Of a DNA stretch of 64,000 nt, positions 36,271 through 43,026 are shown piece by piece. The DNA is from Vagococcus proximus (lineage in GTDB: Bacteria; Bacillota; Bacilli; Lactobacillales; Vagococcaceae). The notes beneath the pieces were generated by a model. The model worked only from the letters and a program-made list of their open reading frames with translations. It was not told the DNA's origin and made no database searches. Location of the stretch: contig NZ_JAPDSH010000002.1 of assembly GCF_029143285.1 (NCBI RefSeq), forward strand, positions 124,001 to 188,000, read 5' to 3'. The position numbers and the translations under genes were made by a program. Numbering within the stretch: position 1 is the first letter of the stretch; each line of letters opens with the position of its first letter.

Positions 36271-36612
36271 ATGAGTATGAAAAGAGGAAAACAAATGGAT
36301 GAAGCAAACTTAGAATCAATCATGGGACTTATCGTCAATGCAGGTAATGCAAAAAGCGATGCAATGGAAGCGATTCAAGCAGCAAAAGAAGGAAACTTCG
36401 ATGAAGCAGCTGAAAAAATTAAAAGTGCAGAAGCGTCATTAGTAGAAGCGCATCATGCTCAAACAGGACTTTTAACTAAAGAAGCACAAGGCGATCATAT
36501 GACAGTGACATTATTAACTGTTCATAGCCAAGATCATTTAATGACAGCTATTGCATTTACAGATATAGCTAAGGAGTTAATTGATTTACACAAAAAAATT
36601 GATGAAAAATAA
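36271..36612 (+). CDS. PTS lactose/cellobiose-family EIIA component
   Basis: Up to 113 residues. Helical-bundle IIA of the Lac family: MGLIVNAGNAKSDAMEAIQA at the N-terminus, the phosphohistidine in EAHHAQTGLLTKEAQG (about residue 69) and TVHSQDHLMTAIAF near the C-terminus. Two starts are possible. The ATG at 36271 has a strong AAGGAG but long spacing (12); the ATG at 36295 (MDEANLES) has AGAGGA at 6 bases and matches the usual N-terminus of relatives, so the true protein may be 105 residues. It accepts phosphate from HPr and donates it to IIB. Confidence 0.92.
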   Translation: MSMKRGKQMDEANLESIMGLIVNAGNAKSDAMEAIQAAKEGNFDEAAEKIKSAEASLVEAHHAQTGLLTKEAQGDHMTVTLLTVHSQDHLMTAIAFTDIAKELIDLHKKIDEK

Positions 36613-36631
36613 TTTTTAGGGGGAAGATGAG

Positions 36632-37897
36632 ATGGACAAATTTATTGCCTTTATGGATGCAAAATTCATCCCAGTAGCTTCAAAAATTGGAGCACAACGT
36701 CACTTGGTAGCAATCAGAGATTCATTCGTAGTTACGATGCCTTTAATGATTTTAGGGGCTTTCGCAGTATTAATTAACAACTTACCGATTCCTGCAGTTC
36801 AAAACTTTATGAACTCAATTTTCTCAAAACAAGTTGAAGATGGTGTTTACATCTGGACTAAGTTTGGTGGAAATGTATGGAATGGTACATTTGCAATACT
36901 ATCAGTGTTGATTGCTTTCTTAGTAGCTTATAACTTAGCTAACTCATATGGCAAAAATGGGATATCAGCTGGTACGACATCATTAGGAGCATTCTTTGCT
37001 TTTGGTGGGGCTACAGGTATGTCTTCAAATGGATTATTTATTGCACTTATCGTTGGATTAATCTCAGCTGAATTATTCTGTAAATTAGCAGGAAATGATA
37101 AATTAGTTATCAAAATGCCTGATGGTGTTCCACCAGCAGTAGCAAACTCATTTGCAGCTCTAATGCCAGCAATGATTACTATTTCTTTATTCGGTTTAAT
37201 TAATACATTCTTCATGGCATTCGGTATTATGGACGTAGTAGCATCATTCTATGCAGCGGTACAAGAACCATTCATGAAATTATCTAGCTCTTATCCATCA
37301 GCTTTATTATTAGCATTCTTAACACCGTTCTTATGGTTCTTCGGTTTACACGGTGCCAATATGTTAGAGCCTTTAATGCAATCTATCAATGCGCCTTCTA
37401 TTGAAGCGAATATCAAAGCGTTAGAAGCAGGAAAAGAATTACCATATATCGTTAACAAACCATTCTTTGATGCATTCGTAAACTTAGGTGGTACAGGTGC
37501 TACTTTAGGTTTAGTTATCGCGATTTTCTTAGTTGGTAAAAAACATAAACAATTCTCAGTTGTAGGTAAATTAGGAGCTGCTCCAAGTTTATTCAACATC
37601 AATGAACCTCTAACATTTGGTTTACCGATCGTATTGAATCCAATCTTATTCATTCCGTACATCATAACACCAATGGTATTAGTAACAGTAGCGTACTTTG
37701 CAACATCAATGGGTATGGTCCCAGCAGCTACAGGAATGCCACCATGGGTAACACCACCAGTAATTGGCGGTATCTTAGCAACAAATAGCCTATCAGGTGG
37801 AGTATTATCAGCAGTAAACTTAGTTATTTCAGTAATTATCTATGTTCCATTTATCAAAATGGCGACAATTCAAGAAATGAAAAAAGAAGCAGTTTAA
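36632..37897 (+). CDS. PTS lactose/cellobiose-family EIIC permease
   Basis: 421 residues with about 10 membrane segments. The N-terminus MDKFIAFMDAKFIPVASKIG is typical of Cel/Lac IIC proteins, and the conserved LFNINEPLTFGLPIVLNP motif (about residues 310-327) carries the Glu of the sugar site. It translocates and releases the phosphorylated sugar. It follows IIA by 19 bases and ends the operon at a terminator. No phospho-glycosidase gene accompanies it, so the imported sugar phosphate must be hydrolysed by an enzyme encoded elsewhere. Confidence 0.94.
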   Translation: MDKFIAFMDAKFIPVASKIGAQRHLVAIRDSFVVTMPLMILGAFAVLINNLPIPAVQNFMNSIFSKQVEDGVYIWTKFGGNVWNGTFAILSVLIAFLVAYNLANSYGKNGISAGTTSLGAFFAFGGATGMSSNGLFIALIVGLISAELFCKLAGNDKLVIKMPDGVPPAVANSFAALMPAMITISLFGLINTFFMAFGIMDVVASFYAAVQEPFMKLSSSYPSALLLAFLTPFLWFFGLHGANMLEPLMQSINAPSIEANIKALEAGKELPYIVNKPFFDAFVNLGGTGATLGLVIAIFLVGKKHKQFSVVGKLGAAPSLFNINEPLTFGLPIVLNPILFIPYIITPMVLVTVAYFATSMGMVPAATGMPPWVTPPVIGGILATNSLSGGVLSAVNLVISVIIYVPFIKMATIQEMKKEAV

Positions 37898-37908
37898 TAC
37901 TAATTAGT

Positions 37909-37941
37909 AAAAGAAGCCAAATTTATTTGGCTTCTTTTTTT
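37909..37941 (+). terminator. PTS operon terminator
   Basis: AAGAAGCCAAAT pairs with ATTTGGCTTCTT, followed by seven T. Confidence 0.92.
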
Positions 37942-37993
37942 AGTCAAATTCCTAGACAATCAAAATGATAAGTGAGAAAATAAGTATGTTAAT

Positions 37994-38067
37994 GTTTCTG
38001 TAGCTCAGTAGGATAGAGCAATCGCCTCCTAAGCGATAGGCCGCTGGTTCGATTCCAGTCAGAAACG
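37994..38067 (+). tRNA. tRNA-Arg (anticodon CCU)
   Basis: A complete cloverleaf: acceptor stem GTTTCTG/CAGAAAC with discriminator G, D-stem GCTC/GAGC, anticodon stem ATCGC/GCGAT with loop CTCCTAA, and T-arm GCTGG-TTCGATT-CCAGT with one G-T pair. CCA is not encoded. Anticodon CCU reads AGG codons. It stands alone, not in a tRNA cluster, and is followed directly by the tandem RNA array before any terminator. Confidence 0.95.
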
Positions 38068-38078
38068 TAAAGGGGAGA

Positions 38079-38168
38079 CTAATGGTGACCTGCTTCAAAG
38101 GAACTGGAAGAGACTCTTAGGAACAAGCCCAAAGAGAGTATCTGAAGTTACAAAGAAGCAACCATTAG
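38079..38168 (+). ncRNA. Array unit A1, predicted structured RNA
   Basis: CTAATGGT (38079-38086) pairs with ACCATTAG (38161-38168). After a 4-base bulge GACC, TGCTTC pairs with GAAGCA (38155-38160), then AACT pairs with AGTT. Next come an asymmetric GGAA/TGA internal loop and a terminal CTCTT/AAGAG hairpin. Confidence 0.75.
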
Positions 38169-38187
38169 AACCCGTAAAAAGGTGAGA

Positions 38188-38276
38188 CTAAAATCGTTAT
38201 GCTCAAAAAAACTGGAAGCCAGCCCTATGCAGAAAAGCAAAAAGGACTGGCTGAAGTTTTAAAGAGCAGATTTTAG
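38188..38276 (+). ncRNA. Array unit B1, predicted structured RNA
   Basis: Same fold as A1 with different paired bases: CTAAAATC with GATTTTAG, bulge GTTA, TGCTC with GAGCA, AACT with AGTT, internal loop GGAA/TGA, and terminal stem GCCAG with CTGGC. Confidence 0.75.
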
Positions 38277-38296
38277 AACCCGAGAAAAAGGTGAGA

Positions 38297-38386
38297 CTAA
38301 TGGTGACCTGCTTCAAAGGAACTGGAAGAGACTCTTGGGAACAAGCCCAAAGAGAGCATCTGAAGTTACAAAGAAGCAACCATTAG
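38297..38386 (+). ncRNA. Array unit A2, predicted structured RNA
   Basis: Copy of A1 with two substitutions. One changes CTCTTAGG to CTCTTGGG, which lengthens the terminal stem by allowing GGG to pair with CCC. Confidence 0.75.
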
Positions 38387-38405
38387 AACCCGTAAAAAGG
38401 TGAGA

Positions 38406-38494
38406 CTAAAATCGTTATGCTCAAAAAAACTGGAAGCCAGCCCTATGCAGAAAAGCAAAAAGGACTGGCTGAAGTTTTAAAGAGCAGATTTTAG
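38406..38494 (+). ncRNA. Array unit B2, predicted structured RNA
   Basis: Identical to B1 across the folded part; only the downstream linker differs (CCCGTAAAAAGG against CCCGAGAAAAAGG). Confidence 0.75.
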
Positions 38495-38509
38495 AACCCG
38501 TAAAAAGGT

Positions 38510-38532
38510 GAGACTAATGCTGGTTTACATAT
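38510..38532 (+). repeat. Truncated fifth unit of the array
   Basis: GAGACTAATG repeats the start of a unit, then the sequence diverges into CTGGTTTACAT and the terminator. It looks like a remnant or the breakpoint of the array. Confidence 0.6.
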
Positions 38533-38570
38533 AAAAAAGAAGCGCCTCTTTTGAGGCGCTTCTTTTTTAT
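38533..38570. terminator. Strong bidirectional terminator of tRNA-array and pepS
   Basis: AAAAAAGAAGCGCCTC and GAGGCGCTTCTTTTTT form a perfect 16-bp stem with a TTTT loop, the first terminator after the tRNA. Confidence 0.95.
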
Positions 38571-38578
38571 ACCTATTA

Positions 38579-39817
38579 TTAAGCCCAGTCACCATTTCTA
38601 AATAATGGAACTCGAGAACCGTCGGCACGGATGCCGTCGATGTTCATTTTATCTGAGCCAATCATAAAGTCAACGTGGGTTGTGCTACGATTAAGGCCAG
38701 CTTCAAGTAACTCATCATTTGTCATTTCAGTTCCACCTTGTAAGTTGAAGGCATAAGCTGAACCTAATGCAACATGGTTTGAAGCATTCTCATCAAATAA
38801 AGTATTGTAGAATGTAATACCTGATTGTGAAATAGGAGAAGGATCTGGAACAAGAGCGACTTCACCTAGACGTTTAGAACCTTCGTCAGTGGCCACTAAT
38901 TTTTTAAGGACATCTTCACCTTGTTCAGCAGAGCAATCAACAACCGCGCCATCTTTAAATGTGAATGACATGCCTGTAATGGTCGTACCAGCATAGCTTA
39001 AAGGTTTTGTACTAACGACTGTTCCATCAACACGGTTGCGGTCAGGAGCAGTGAAGACTTCTTCAGTTGGCATATTAGCCATGAATTTTTCACCGCGTAC
39101 GTTGTAGCTTCCAGCACCTTCCCAGCTGTGGTTTTTAGGTAATCCGATAACTAGGTCAGTGCCTGGTGCTGTATAGTGTAATGAATCAAATTGTTCAGCA
39201 TTTAATTCAGCTGCTTTTTTATTCAATAGAGCATCATGTTCTTCCCATGCTTTGATTGGGTCTTCTTGGTCAATGCGAGTCGCTTTGAAGATAGCATTCC
39301 AAAGAGCTTCTACTTGCTCGTCGTTTGTTGTTAAGTCAGGGAACACTTTAGCAGCCCAGTCGCGACCAGCTGCCGCAACAACAGTCCAACTGATTTTATT
39401 CGCTTGAGAAGCTTGGCGTAAAGCACCCATAGCTTTTCCTGACGCGGCTTGGTAAGTTGCAACACGTTCTGGATCAGTACCAGCTAAGGCATCTGGATTT
39501 TGAGAAACAACACTAATACGGCTAGCACCAGCGGCAACCCAGGCATCCATTTCTGCAACTTTATAATCTGGAATGTCTGTTAATAATGATTCATCAGCGT
39601 GTAAGAAGAATTCTTTCTGAATAACATCGTCACGCCATTGAACCATGACGTTTTTAGCACCATTAGCATAAGCTTCTTTGGTAATTAAACGAGCAAGGTC
39701 AACTTGTTCGACATCAATTAATAAAACAACAGAGTGGCTCTTTTGAACGTTTACACCTGTTTTTACAATCAGTTTTGCGTAAGCTTCTAATTTTTCTTGA
39801 AATGTATTTTTAGTCAT
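38579..39817 (-). CDS. pepS: Aminopeptidase PepS (M29 family)
   Basis: 412 residues, the usual M29 length. Metal ligand motifs lie in the C-terminal half: SAEQGEDVLKKLV, RLGEVALVPDPSPI and the final STTHVDFMIGSDKMNIDG with His and Asp ligands; Tyr and His in NTLFDENASNHVALGSAY are also conserved. PepS-type enzymes release N-terminal residues from peptides in the cytoplasm of lactic acid bacteria. AGGAGG precedes the ATG. It is convergent with the tRNA-array transcript and divergent from the TetR regulator; no further gene shares its transcript. Confidence 0.95.
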   Translation of the reverse strand: MTKNTFQEKLEAYAKLIVKTGVNVQKSHSVVLLIDVEQVDLARLITKEAYANGAKNVMVQWRDDVIQKEFFLHADESLLTDIPDYKVAEMDAWVAAGASRISVVSQNPDALAGTDPERVATYQAASGKAMGALRQASQANKISWTVVAAAGRDWAAKVFPDLTTNDEQVEALWNAIFKATRIDQEDPIKAWEEHDALLNKKAAELNAEQFDSLHYTAPGTDLVIGLPKNHSWEGAGSYNVRGEKFMANMPTEEVFTAPDRNRVDGTVVSTKPLSYAGTTITGMSFTFKDGAVVDCSAEQGEDVLKKLVATDEGSKRLGEVALVPDPSPISQSGITFYNTLFDENASNHVALGSAYAFNLQGGTEMTNDELLEAGLNRSTTHVDFMIGSDKMNIDGIRADGSRVPLFRNGDWA

Positions 39818-40035
39818 AACTATTCCTCCTGAATATCAATTAGTTAAAGAATATAATACCATATATAATTTGAAATCACTAATTAAATACTCTTTGTATT
39901 TTAATGTTCTAAAATAGTCCGAAAAAAAGTAAAAAGTCTGTTATATCAAGGTTTTAAGACGAACAATTGAATGATACAATAACAGAAATAAGAGAAGTGT
40001 TGGGGTTAGGAATTATCAAAAGAGAGGAAAAGAAA

Positions 40036-40605
40036 ATGCCTAGAAAAAAAATGGTGACACGATCAGATATTATTGAGGCCGGATTCATGCAACTGATAAC
40101 CAAGGGACCGAAAGGGTTTTCTTCGCGTAAGATAGCCGACAAATTAAATTGTTCGACTCAACCTATTTATTTAGAATTTAAAAATATGGACGAGCTTCAT
40201 GCTGCTGTTTTAGGACACTTTGAAAAGATAATCAAACGTATTGATGAAATAGCTGTTGATCATACTGATCCTTTGATAGCTGCTAATCTTAAATTTTTAA
40301 ATTTTGCTAAAGATGAAGGCAAAATATTTCAAGCGTTATTTTTAAGAGAAGATAAAATTGGAGAAGATTTAAAACGTTTTTGTCGAAAAATAGTATTGTC
40401 ACACATTGATGACTCTCAAAAATATAGAGAGATAAGCGGTGAGGTGAAAGAAACTTTATTTTCAAGTACGTTGTTACTTACTATGGGTGTCGCTACGATG
40501 AGACTTAATGGTTCGATTAACCTCGAAAATGCCAAAGTGGTTTCTCTTTTAGAAGCGATGGTAGAAAATCGGTTATCAGAGTCTGGTGAGAAAGTTCTAC
40601 TATAA
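40036..40605 (+). CDS. TetR/AcrR family transcriptional regulator
   Basis: About 189 residues. The N-terminal helix-turn-helix reads SDIIEAGFMQLITKGPKGFS, then KIADKLNCSTQPIYLEFKNMDEL, the classic TetR DNA-binding layout (residues 8-55). The C-terminal ligand and dimer domain shows no recognisable specificity and is typical of the TetR_C_33-type fold. The ATG at 40036 follows AGAGGAAAAG; the frame is open further up without a ribosome binding site. Its target is not obvious: the divergent pepS gene or its own promoter are candidates. No efflux pump is adjacent. Confidence 0.88.
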   Translation: MPRKKMVTRSDIIEAGFMQLITKGPKGFSSRKIADKLNCSTQPIYLEFKNMDELHAAVLGHFEKIIKRIDEIAVDHTDPLIAANLKFLNFAKDEGKIFQALFLREDKIGEDLKRFCRKIVLSHIDDSQKYREISGEVKETLFSSTLLLTMGVATMRLNGSINLENAKVVSLLEAMVENRLSESGEKVLL

Positions 40606-40608
40606 ATA

Positions 40609-40636
40609 AAAAAAACGCCATTAGGCGTTTTTTTTA
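40609..40636. terminator. Bidirectional terminator tetR / flavodoxin
   Basis: AAAAAAACGCC and GGCGTTTTTTT around ATTA, between convergent genes. Confidence 0.9.
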
Positions 40637-40640
40637 TTTA

Positions 40641-41084
40641 TTAATTTAATTTAGCAGCAATCTCTTTAGCGAACGCTTCTAGATTAACGATGTCATCTTC
40701 TTCGGCAGCAAGGTCAACTTTGACTGCAGTTGCTCCTTTAGTTGCACCTGTCTTTTCGAATGCTGCTTCAAAATCATCAACAGACTGACAGAATAGCTCG
40801 TAGAAGGTATCCCCTGAACCAACGACACCATAAACCTTACCTTTTAGATCAACTTCTTGTAATTCTTCGTAAAAATCGACGATTTCATCTGGTAACTCGC
40901 CGTCTCCGTATGTATAAGTTGCAATAATACAAATATCAGCATCTGAAAAATCAGAAGCATCTACTTGTGAACACTCTTCTTGTTCCACTTCGATATCTAG
41001 ATTTTCTAACGCTTCAGCAACGATATCAGCGATTTCTTCTGTATTACCCGTTAAACTTGCGTAAACTATTTTAGCTAATGCCAT
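40641..41084 (-). CDS. Flavodoxin
   Basis: About 147 residues, a short-chain flavodoxin. The FMN phosphate loop is SLTGNTEEIAD (about residues 9-19). TYTYGDGELPDE and GSGDTFYELFCQSVDDF are the two isoalloxazine-contacting loops. It carries electrons at low potential in the cytoplasm, replacing ferredoxin. The ATG at 41084 has AAAGGA at a normal distance; the earlier ATG at 41093 would overlap that site. Single gene; partners are not encoded nearby. Confidence 0.93.
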   Translation of the reverse strand: MALAKIVYASLTGNTEEIADIVAEALENLDIEVEQEECSQVDASDFSDADICIIATYTYGDGELPDEIVDFYEELQEVDLKGKVYGVVGSGDTFYELFCQSVDDFEAAFEKTGATKGATAVKVDLAAEEDDIVNLEAFAKEIAAKLN

Positions 41085-41178
41085 ACTATTCATCCTTTCG
41101 CTATAAAGCTTTAAATACTACTTAAAATTATAACAGAAAACAAGATTATTGAAACAAAAAAATAGTAACCACAGTTAT

Positions 41179-41207
41179 TTGGCTAGTGTCGGACATTGTG
41201 CTAAAAT
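41179..41207 (+). promoter_or_regulatory. Sigma-A promoter of map
   Basis: TTGGCT (41179-41184) and TAAAAT (41202-41207), 17-base spacer, 63 bases before the start codon. GTTACG/CGTAAC arms lie between promoter and gene. Confidence 0.65.
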
Positions 41208-41269
41208 ATAGAGTGCAAAGTTACGATTCATTATAAGATAACGTAACGATTGAGAAGGGATGAGAAAAT

Positions 41270-42025
41270 ATGATTACATTAAAATCAGCAAGAGAAATAG
41301 AAGCAATGGATAAATCAGGAGAACTTTTAGCAGATGTTCACCGTCAATTAAGAACCTTTATTAAACCAGGTATTACAAGCTGGGATATTGAAAAATTTGT
41401 TCACAAGTATATTGTGGATCACGGCGGAATTCCTGCACAAATCGGGTTTGAAGGATATGAGTATGCAACATGTTGCAGTATTAATGATGAAATCTGTCAT
41501 GGTTTCCCTCGTAAAGAAAAACTAAAAGACGGCGATTTAATCAAAGTAGATATGTGTATCGACCTTAACGGCGCGATGTCAGATTCATGTTGGACATATG
41601 TTGTAGGTGAGTCTAATCCAGAACTTGATAAATTAATGGAAGTGACTAAAAAAGCATTATATCTAGGGATTGAACAAGCACAAGTTGGTAACCGTATTGG
41701 CGATATCGGACATGCTATCCAAACCTATGTAGAATCTGAAAACTTAAGTGTTGTTCGTGATTTTATTGGTCACGGCATTGGACCAACTATTCACGAAGCA
41801 CCAATGGTTCCTCACTACGGTGAAGCGGGTAAAGGATTACGCCTTAAAGAAGGTATGGTTATCACGATTGAACCAATGGTAAACACTGGAACTTGGAAAA
41901 TGAAAATGGATGACAATGGTTGGACTGCTCGTACATTAGATGGCGGGTTAAGCTGTCAATACGAGCATACGTTAGCGATTACTAAAGAAGGTCCTCAAAT
42001 TTTAACCTCTCAAGGAGACCAATAA
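41270..42025 (+). CDS. map: Methionine aminopeptidase, type I
   Basis: 251 residues, type Ia. Metal ligands in order: two Asp in LIKVDMCIDLNGAMSDSCW, His in FIGHGIGPTIHEAP, Glu in VITIEPM and Glu in CQYEHTLAIT; the substrate-gating His is in DEICHGFPR. It removes initiator methionine from nascent proteins. AGAAGGGATGAG precedes the ATG. It stands outside the usual ribosomal protein operon, so it may be a second copy, as found in several Firmicutes; this cannot be judged from the window. The YihY gene follows after 30 bases. Confidence 0.95.
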   Translation: MITLKSAREIEAMDKSGELLADVHRQLRTFIKPGITSWDIEKFVHKYIVDHGGIPAQIGFEGYEYATCCSINDEICHGFPRKEKLKDGDLIKVDMCIDLNGAMSDSCWTYVVGESNPELDKLMEVTKKALYLGIEQAQVGNRIGDIGHAIQTYVESENLSVVRDFIGHGIGPTIHEAPMVPHYGEAGKGLRLKEGMVITIEPMVNTGTWKMKMDDNGWTARTLDGGLSCQYEHTLAITKEGPQILTSQGDQ

Positions 42026-42055
42026 TAGACGTCAAAACGTTATTAAAGGAGCCTT

Positions 42056-42994
42056 ATGAAGTCAGTTGAAAGAATACTCAATAATCAAACGTATCGAAAA
42101 TTAATAGGAACTATACAAGAGCGTTTTAAAGGGGCGGAGGTTGGTCTTTCAGCTGCTGCGATTGCGTATTACCTATTGTTATCTTTATTTCCACTAACGA
42201 TAGCAATTGGTAATATTTTACCCTTTTTAAATCTCGATCCTGAAATGGTTCTCCCTTATATATCAGCGATGGTTCCTGAAAGTATCTTTACGATGTTAGA
42301 AGGGACGATTCGTTCGCTATTAAGTGTATCAAATGGTGGTGTCCTTTCTGTATCAGCGATAGCAACATTGTGGGCAAGTAGTCGAAGTATTAATGCACTC
42401 CAAATTACTCTTAATAAAGTATATGGAGTAGAACGTCGTGCCAACATGATTTTAACGCGGTTATTTTCATTTGGAGCGATTTTCTTATTCTTACTTTCTG
42501 TTATTGTTGTCGCGTTATTATTTAGTTTTGGACAACGAATATTAGATTATATTTTACCCATTTTAAATTTACCTATATCAATAGTGGATATTTTTCAAAC
42601 ATTAAAATGGCCGGTTACTTTGTTGGTCTTGTTTGTAACGATGTGTGTTATTTATGCTTTTTTACCAAATGCTAAAGTGAGGCTACGTTCAATCTTACCA
42701 GGAGCTATCTTTGCTTCGGTCGGTTGGATGATCCTGACCCAATTCTTTGGGTTGTATACGCATTACTTTTCAAAAGGGTTTACGAGTTATGGGTTGATTG
42801 GTGGGTTCGTTGTCTTTATGCTGTGGCTTGATTTTGCTGCGACAGTTATTATCTTAGGTGGGCTAATCAATGCTGTCTTTGAAGAATTTATCAGTGGGTC
42901 GATTGAAACACGCAATAGTAGTCTAAATGTTCCATTAAGAAAAATAGCACGTCAAGGTAAAAAATACACTATAAAAAATAAGCATTCCGAGTAA
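42056..42994 (+). CDS. YihY/BrkB-family inner membrane protein
   Basis: 312 residues with six membrane segments. LSAAAIAYYLLLSLFPLTIA (about 30-50) and the DYILPILN and YGLIGGFVVFMLWLDFAATV segments are the YihY/UPF0761 signatures. The family was once annotated as ribonuclease BN by mistake; its actual function is unknown, and a flippase or transporter role has been suggested. It is separated from map by 30 bases and probably co-transcribed with it. The stop codon lies inside the terminator hairpin shared with tagO. Confidence 0.9.
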   Translation: MKSVERILNNQTYRKLIGTIQERFKGAEVGLSAAAIAYYLLLSLFPLTIAIGNILPFLNLDPEMVLPYISAMVPESIFTMLEGTIRSLLSVSNGGVLSVSAIATLWASSRSINALQITLNKVYGVERRANMILTRLFSFGAIFLFLLSVIVVALLFSFGQRILDYILPILNLPISIVDIFQTLKWPVTLLVLFVTMCVIYAFLPNAKVRLRSILPGAIFASVGWMILTQFFGLYTHYFSKGFTSYGLIGGFVVFMLWLDFAATVIILGGLINAVFEEFISGSIETRNSSLNVPLRKIARQGKKYTIKNKHSE

Positions 42995-43026
42995 TTTAAA
43001 ATTACTTAGAATGCTTATTTTTTTTC
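42973..43026. terminator. Bidirectional terminator yihY / tagO, overlapping the yihY stop codon
   Basis: AAATAAGCATTC...AGTAATTT pairs with AAATTACT...GAATGCTTATTT, followed by T-runs on both strands. Confidence 0.88.

Larger units (their letters stand above)
38069..38509 (+). repeat. Tandem array of four structured ~109-nt units (A-B-A-B) behind tRNA-Arg
   Basis: The units begin with GAGACTAA at 38075, 38184, 38293 and 38402, with periods 109, 109, 109 and then 108 to a truncated fifth copy at 38510. A1 and A2 differ at two positions; B1 and B2 are identical in their folded part. A and B differ in sequence but share AACTGGAA, CTGAAGTT, TTAGAACCCG and the AAAAAGGTGAGACTAA linker. Both fold into the same hairpin with compensatory changes. 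No open reading frame explains it. The tRNA 3' end GAAACGTAAAGGGGAGACTAA resembles the inter-unit linker. I do not recognise a known family. Confidence 0.9.

Noticed and set aside
38075-38509. CRISPR array
   Set aside because: The repeats are ~109 nt with internal hairpins and no unique spacers; units alternate between two fixed sequences, and no cas gene is present.
38075-38509. Array units as degenerate tRNAs
   Set aside because: No T-loop (TTCGANTCC), anticodon arm or acceptor-like 7-bp stem with the right geometry is present in either unit type.
37994-38570. Integrated element or prophage attachment at tRNA-Arg
   Set aside because: There is no integrase, no phage gene and no direct repeat of the tRNA 3' end beyond the linker resemblance, so insertion is not supported.
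42056-42994. Ribonuclease BN
   Set aside because: The YihY family carried this name through a historical error; no nuclease motif is present.
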